Assembly: GCA_019308655.1 (NCBI GenBank) | Contig: JAFDHS010000087.1 | Span: 1-6,816, forward strand | Reading direction: 5' to 3' | DNA: 6,816 bases | Origin: Deltaproteobacteria bacterium | Lineage (GTDB): Bacteria > Desulfobacterota > Desulfobacteria > Desulfobacterales > JAFDHS01 | Shown: positions 6,211-6,816 of the stretch, one piece after another | Position numbering within the stretch: the stretch's first letter is position 1 | How the letters are laid out: each line of letters opens with the position of its first letter | Made by a program: the position numbers and the translations under genes | The notes under the pieces: model-generated | Database searches by the model: none | What the model was told of the DNA's origin: nothing | What the model saw: only the letters and a program-made list of their open reading frames with translations

Positions 6211-6267
6211 AAAAGCCACGAAGGCCCACAGAATTTCATTCTGTAGAATCCTTTGCGGCTTTTTTTT
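6211..6267 (+). terminator. Compound intrinsic terminator with eight T residues
   Basis: The outer stem AAAAGCC/GGCTTTT (6211-6217 with 6257-6263) continues after an A-C mismatch as CGAAGG/CCTTTG (6219-6224 with 6250-6255, one G-U). It encloses a perfect ACAGAAT/ATTCTGT hairpin with a TTC loop (6228-6244). T-run 6260-6267 follows. It ends 22 nt before the start codon of the next gene. The opposite strand also ends in TTTT-A-TTTT, so it may work both ways. Confidence 0.8.
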
Positions 6268-6280
6268 GTTTGGTAATCAT

Positions 6281-6285
6281 GGAGG
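6281..6285 (+). promoter_or_regulatory. Shine-Dalgarno that selects a TTG start
   Basis: GGAGG at 6281-6285 lies 4 nt before TTG at 6290-6292. The TTG at 6266, in the same frame, lies within and just after the terminator T-run and has no such site. Starting at 6290 gives a textbook signal peptide, which decides the call. Confidence 0.65.
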
Positions 6286-6289
6286 CCGA

Positions 6290-6505
6290 TTGAAGAAAAA
6301 TCATTTAAAAAAAACTATGTTTTTGGTTTTCGCTGCTGTCACCTGTCTATTTGTGATTGAGACGGCTTTTGCAAAAACAAAGGTTGTTGAAAAGGATTTC
6401 GACAATGACGGGAAGATAGACCAAATCGCCCATTTTGATCCAAAAGGAAAAATTTCCAAACTGGAAATAGACGGAAACAAGGACGGCATCATGGAGGAAA
6501 ATTGA
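6290..6505 (+). CDS. Exported Asp/Gly-repeat protein, N-terminal part (frame ends early)
   Basis: I do not recognise a named family. The TTG start gives a 71-aa product beginning MKKNHLKK, a hydrophobic core (about residues 10-23) and ETAFA, with likely signal peptidase I cleavage after Ala28; there is no lipobox. The mature part starts KTKVVEK and has two loops of the D-x-[DN]-x-D-G type, at Asp36 (DFDNDGKID) and Asp61 (DGNKDG), 25 residues apart. Such loops resemble EF-hand-like or thrombospondin-type-3 calcium sites, which suggests a secreted or periplasmic Ca-binding repeat protein. TGA at 6503-6505 cuts the second repeat short, yet the same repeat resumes at once in another frame. The piece is therefore probably the front of a longer gene broken by a frameshifting deletion; a genuine very short protein is less likely. 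Confidence 0.6.
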   Translation: MKKNHLKKTMFLVFAAVTCLFVIETAFAKTKVVEKDFDNDGKIDQIAHFDPKGKISKLEIDGNKDGIMEEN

Positions 6506-6816
6506 TACGGGTTGAAAAGGATACGAACAACGATCAAACGATAGACAGCCGGGATTATTTCAAACAGGGGAAAAGAATCCGGAATGAACGGTCATTAAAC
6601 AACCCCGACCGGATGGACCGAATCATTTTTTTTGATGAGCAGGAGCGCCCTCTGAAAATAAAAAAAGATACCGTAAACGACGGTCTCTTCGACACCCTTT
6701 ATCACTTTAAAGAGGGGGAACTGTATCTTTCTACCCAGGACACGTCCGGAGACGGAAAACCAAACGTCCGGCAAACGTACAAGAATGGAAAACCCTTTAA
6801 AAGACAAGTTGATGAT
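6502..6816 (+). pseudogene. Continuation of the Asp/Gly-repeat protein in a shifted frame (right edge truncated)
   Basis: This frame is open from 6502 to the window edge (105 codons) and encodes further repeats of the same kind: DTNNDQTID, SLNNPDRMD, DTVNDGLFD and DTSGDGKPN, spaced 24, 25 and 24 residues, each followed by a Tyr/Phe-x-x-x-Gly-type segment. Its spacing from the last intact repeat upstream is 50 nt where 72-75 nt would be expected, so about 22-25 nt seem to be missing at the junction, which also explains the frame change. Alternatively it is a separate coupled gene: TTG 6502-6504 overlaps the upstream TGA and has GGAGG at 6493-6497. That product would lack a signal peptide, which makes this less likely. 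The third loop (SLNNPDRMD) has lost several acidic ligands. Confidence 0.55.

Larger units (their letters stand above)
6146..6267 (+). ncRNA. Putative ~120-nt small RNA or terminated leader
   Basis: A rightward promoter (6111-6139), a perfect hairpin ACACCTT/AAGGTGT (6152-6166) and a strong rightward terminator (6211-6267) form a compact unit with no open frame worth calling. No rightward protein gene lies upstream between the PFOR start (5465) and 6211 for the terminator to serve, so an RNA made here is the simplest explanation. It could be a stand-alone small RNA or a leader whose terminator attenuates the gene at 6290. It matches no RNA family I recognise. Confidence 0.4.

Noticed and set aside
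6266..6292. TTG at 6266 as the start of the exported protein
   Set aside because: It overlaps the terminator T-run, lacks a ribosome site, and adds residues before the signal peptide; TTG 6290 has GGAGG and gives a normal signal sequence.
1..6816. CRISPR array, tRNA, rRNA, transposase or phage genes
   Set aside because: No regularly spaced repeats, cloverleaf sequences, rRNA signatures or mobile-element proteins were seen on either strand.

Overview
The window looks like chromosomal DNA of a strictly anaerobic, motile, Gram-negative bacterium, most likely a Desulfobacterota (deltaproteobacterial) sulfate-reducer type. The evidence is a single-chain pyruvate:ferredoxin oxidoreductase that matches the Desulfovibrio africanus enzyme residue for residue at its catalytic and cluster positions, a ferrous-iron transporter FeoB, and a CheD-like protein behind a class-I cyclic-di-GMP (GEMM) riboswitch. 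The lineage is inferred from family resemblance, not from a search.

Layout. (1) 1-1009, + strand: the C-terminal ~335 codons of FeoB, cut by the left edge, carrying a perfect 24-bp in-frame tandem duplication in the conserved second gate motif. (2) 1010-1323: a control region with a 14-bp inverted repeat, a strong sigma-70 promoter (TTGACA-17-TATAGC) and a GEMM-I riboswitch that starts a few bases after the predicted transcription start. (3) 1324-1827, + strand: a CheD-like chemoreceptor glutamine deamidase. (4) 1869-1901: a strong hairpin terminator shared by convergent cheD and PFOR. (5) 1926-5465, - strand: complete PFOR (1179 aa) with an ideal Shine-Dalgarno and a leader of roughly 175 nt that begins with a long perfect hairpin. 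(6) 5479-6289: about 800 bp of AT-rich DNA without a convincing protein gene. It holds the PFOR promoter candidate and a rightward promoter-hairpin-terminator unit that looks like a small RNA or an attenuated leader. (7) 6290-6816, + strand: an exported protein built from ~24-25-residue Asp/Asn/Gly repeats of calcium-binding type. Its reading frame is broken near 6503, and the second half runs off the right edge.

How the parts work together. FeoB imports Fe2+, which an Fe-S-rich anaerobic metabolism needs, and PFOR with its three [4Fe-4S] clusters is a large consumer of that iron. PFOR links pyruvate and acetyl-CoA to reduced ferredoxin. The riboswitch-cheD unit is a separate signalling module in which c-di-GMP probably sets the amount of a chemoreceptor-modifying enzyme. 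No operon joins the main genes: each has its own control region. The least ordinary items are the riboswitch-cheD pairing, the FeoB duplication, the orphan terminator unit at 6111-6267 and the broken repeat protein.
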